A program made the position numbers and the translations under genes. The notes below the pieces were generated by a model, which saw only the letters and a program-made list of their open reading frames with translations, did not search any database and had not been told where the DNA came from. This document shows, in pieces, positions 62,426 to 64,000 of a stretch of DNA of 64,000 nucleotides. The stretch's first letter is position 1. Each line of letters opens with the position of its first letter. The stretch is from Simiduia litorea. GTDB lineage: Bacteria > Pseudomonadota > Gammaproteobacteria > Pseudomonadales > Cellvibrionaceae. The DNA lies in assembly GCF_042853465.1 (NCBI RefSeq), contig NZ_AP031497.1, forward strand, positions 62,001-126,000, read 5' to 3'.

Positions 62426-62890
62426 ATGGATTCTGTAGTTCTGTCTGGAATTATTGCATTCGCCACTGCAATAATAGCAACAGCAATTGGCGGTGTTATC
62501 AACTATATAATTGAAACAGTAAGAAACAAAAGGACTAGACGAGAAGAAGTATTAAGAGGATTGTACCTTCTAAAGACAAAACTGTCTTTACACAAGATTG
62601 ACATGCATAGCGGTTCAGAGTCCGTAAGCAGTTTTAATGAAAATTATGATTCTGCAAATATCCTAATTGCTGATATAAAAATGTCTTTATCTTTGTACTT
62701 CAAAAGCCATGTGATTGATTTTGAACCAGTTGTCGAAGAGGCTGCATATTATTGGAAAATGTATAAGGATCATCTAATTTCAGTAAGCAGGGATTACGAT
62801 GGTGAAAACTCACCTTTTCAACGGGCCCTACATGCATCTATGAACTGCACAGATATCATTGAGAAAATGATGTCTGAGCTAAGTGTATAA
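62426..62890 (+). CDS. Cassette 5: membrane-anchored hypothetical protein
   Basis: 154 residues. One N-terminal helix (about 6-28) followed by a basic segment (RNKRTRREE) and a helical cytoplasmic domain. No family recognised. A GGAG element lies upstream of the start. Confidence 0.62.
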   Translation: MDSVVLSGIIAFATAIIATAIGGVINYIIETVRNKRTRREEVLRGLYLLKTKLSLHKIDMHSGSESVSSFNENYDSANILIADIKMSLSLYFKSHVIDFEPVVEEAAYYWKMYKDHLISVSRDYDGENSPFQRALHASMNCTDIIEKMMSELSV

Positions 62891-62895
62891 AAAAT

Positions 62896-62971
62896 GCTTA
62901 ACAAGGGTGGCCAATTCGTGGCTGCGACGGCTTACGCTTCGCTCCAGCCGCGCCTAAACCGGGCGTTATGA
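62896..62971 (+). repeat. attC site 5
   Basis: Left box GCTTAAC and right box GTTATGA, with GGCTG and CAGCC arms and the loop ACGGCTTACGCTTCGCT. Outer boxes are good; the inner ones pair less well. Confidence 0.7.
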
Positions 62972-62977
62972 GTCGAG

Positions 62978-63241
62978 ATGAAATGTAATTCTTGCGGTCA
63001 AGCGTTTGGTTCGAAATCGAATCGCCGTATAGATAAAAATTATGAGTTCATCAGCCCATATGGCTTTAAAGGACAAAAGCTTGTCTTTAGGCAAATGCTT
63101 GATTTTGAACGAGTAGTTTGTCCAAAATGCGGGAATATAGAGGTGGATCCAAATATTAAGGTGTTTGGGCTAATTAGAATGAAAGTATTTTTGTCATTAT
63201 TCTTTGGGTTATTACTAATTTCATTATTAACTTTTCTATGA
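62978..63241 (+). CDS. Cassette 6: zinc-ribbon membrane-tail protein
   Basis: 87 residues. A zinc ribbon (CNSC at 3-6 and CPKC at about 48-51) is followed by a C-terminal membrane helix (about 69-86). Such tail-anchored zinc ribbons are of unknown function. Confidence 0.68.
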   Translation: MKCNSCGQAFGSKSNRRIDKNYEFISPYGFKGQKLVFRQMLDFERVVCPKCGNIEVDPNIKVFGLIRMKVFLSLFFGLLLISLLTFL

Positions 63242-63248
63242 AACAAAC

Positions 63249-63326
63249 TTATAACAAACGCAACAAAAACGGGCTGCGCATACTAGCCTCGCAACAAGTT
63301 GATCGCCTGTGCTTGTAACGTTCTGC
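63249..63326 (+). repeat. Degenerate attC site 6
   Basis: Left box TTATAAC is good. On the right, GTTCTGC replaces GTTRRRY, and the arms pair poorly. The longest of the set (78 bases). Confidence 0.55.
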
Positions 63327-63339
63327 AACGAGAGAAAAA

Positions 63340-63852
63340 ATGAATTACTTAATTGCAATATTTTTCATATTTTTGAGTGCAGCCTCTTTCGCTAAAGAGG
63401 AATGCGATCCCGATTCGGTTGGACTAAATAATGAATCTAGCGATATAGAGAAGTATTTTTATACTGGCACTTGCCACTATAGGAACAAAGAATACTCTCT
63501 TTCTGTAGAGAGCTGGGAGAAACTTGTGCCTTTGGCTTCGACATCTGCCCATGATGAGGAGCTGAAGGTTGACGTACTAAATAATCTTGGATACATGAAG
63601 TTTTTCGGATTTGGCACGGATAAAGATCAAGAGGGAGCCATTTCCTATTGGCAAAAAGCAATTTTACTTGGCCATTACGAAGCAGAGTTCCACCTATGTC
63701 ACGCCTATGCTGATGAGAAAGAGATAACATATGACCTTTCGAAAGCTAGGAAGCACTGTGAGAAAGCTAGGTTGATCTACAAAGGAAAAGACAATCCAGA
63801 TCCAGATATCACGTCATCTATTGAATATTATATAGAAAAAATAGGCAGTTAA
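63340..63852 (+). CDS. Cassette 7: exported Sel1-like repeat protein
   Basis: 170 residues with a signal peptide (about 1-18). The middle has Sel1/TPR-like helices: NNLGYMKFFGFGTDKDQEGA and YWQKAILLGHYEAEFHLCHA. Sel1 proteins scaffold other proteins in the periplasm or outside. Several Cys suggest disulfides. Confidence 0.75.
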   Translation: MNYLIAIFFIFLSAASFAKEECDPDSVGLNNESSDIEKYFYTGTCHYRNKEYSLSVESWEKLVPLASTSAHDEELKVDVLNNLGYMKFFGFGTDKDQEGAISYWQKAILLGHYEAEFHLCHAYADEKEITYDLSKARKHCEKARLIYKGKDNPDPDITSSIEYYIEKIGS

Positions 63853-63854
63853 AT

Positions 63855-63911
63855 GCATAACAATCGCAATCATCCAACTCGCTACGCTCTCGGATGTTGC
63901 GAGCGTTATGT
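63855..63911 (+). repeat. attC site 7
   Basis: The most canonical site: GCATAAC and GTTATGT outer boxes; arms ATCGCAATCATCC and GGATGTTGCGA pair with a single extra base; the loop has AACTCGCTACGCTCTC. Confidence 0.88.
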
Positions 63912-63926
63912 GAATAGGGAGTTAAC

Positions 63927-64000
63927 ATGAGTTACAACATTGCAATATTAGATTGCCGGAAGACTTCAATCAGGCTGTTATGCTTGTCAATCCAATGACT
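63927..64000 (+). pseudogene. Cassette 8 start, apparently frameshifted (partial)
   Basis: The ATG at 63927 follows a GGGAG ribosome-binding site but runs only 23 codons to a TGA. A different frame from about 63950 stays open to the edge and gives a more protein-like sequence (RLPEDFNQAVMLVNPMT). One missing base near 63952 would join the two frames. It may be a sequencing error or a decayed cassette. Confidence 0.4.

Larger units (their letters stand above)
60431..64000 (+). mobile_element. Integron gene-cassette array (integrase-less side, attC-lined)
   Basis: Seven small genes, all on the plus strand, each followed within a few bases by a 57-78-base imperfect palindrome bounded by an AAC-ending box and a GTT-starting box, are the mark of an integron cassette array. 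The array runs off the right edge with an eighth cassette. No integrase is seen to the left, where the first cassette and attI should be next to intI. Composition is visibly more AT-rich than the flank, as expected for acquired cassettes. A cluster of attC sites lacking integrase (CALIN) or a displaced integrase is likely. Confidence 0.87.

Noticed and set aside
60824..63911. Regularly spaced repeats resembling a CRISPR or REP array
   Set aside because: The repeats are imperfect palindromes of differing sequence, each after a coding gene, with GTT/AAC boxes. That is the attC plan, not a CRISPR.
1..64000. tRNA, rRNA, transposase and prophage genes
   Set aside because: None was seen in the intergenic regions or among the readable proteins on either strand; a tRNA covariance scan would be needed to exclude a poorly conserved one.

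Overview
The window comes from a free-living, probably marine Gammaproteobacterium with roughly 50% GC by eye. It encodes a type II secretion locus, a long TonB-dependent receptor, RlmG, PrpE, YcbB/YcbK-type murein enzymes and a chromosomal integron cassette array. Cellvibrionales or a neighbouring order would fit, but this is an inference from gene content. No rRNA, tRNA, CRISPR array, prophage or transposase was seen.

Layout. (1) 1-3617: the distal end of a type II secretion operon (gspL, gspM, gspN) followed by an ApbE flavin transferase. (2) 3830-12950: a tight operon of nine genes: a small periplasmic protein, three TPR proteins (two of them lipoproteins), a 94-residue periplasmic protein, an ExbB/TolQ-like protein, two ExbD/TolR-like proteins and a TonB/AgmX-like energy transducer. 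It ends at a strong terminator. The plan resembles the trans-envelope motors of the Agl-Glt/Nfs type, and the first ExbD has Asn where the proton-carrying Asp belongs. (3) 13108-15728: an L,D-transpeptidase overlapping an M15-type peptidase that carries an EF-hand/dockerin-like loop. (4) 15745-42600: mostly housekeeping and accessory genes, including a molybdopterin oxidoreductase, two DTW-domain tRNA-modification candidates, an ATPase with a broken Walker A motif next to an MscS channel, prpE, rlmG, a membrane HExxH protein, a ZIP transporter, pgi and a Pmp3-family microprotein. (5) 42646-47972: a LysR regulator divergent from an aldolase, a BASS transporter and a TonB-dependent receptor, which looks like an uptake and catabolism module. 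(6) 48011-53125: a minus-strand D-glutamate/5-oxoproline operon (DUF1445, pxpA, pxpB, pxpC, DUF4392) with a D-amino-acid aminotransferase downstream. The two outer genes correspond to the two halves of mammalian D-glutamate cyclase. (7) 53407-60076: a sterol desaturase-like enzyme, an orphan membrane-anchored protein, a CPXCG protein, a Tat-exported LD-carboxypeptidase, an NhaC-like antiporter and an Orn/Lys/Arg-type decarboxylase ending at a perfect terminator. (8) 60431-64000: an array of at least seven gene cassettes plus the start of an eighth, each followed by an attC-like site, with no integrase gene on the left where one is expected. Most cassette products are small and exported or membrane-bound, and their base composition is visibly richer in AT than the rest.

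The strongest leads are the TPR-ExbB-ExbD-ExbD-TonB envelope machine, the D-glutamate operon with a split cyclase, the integrase-less cassette array, and the ATPase/MscS pair.
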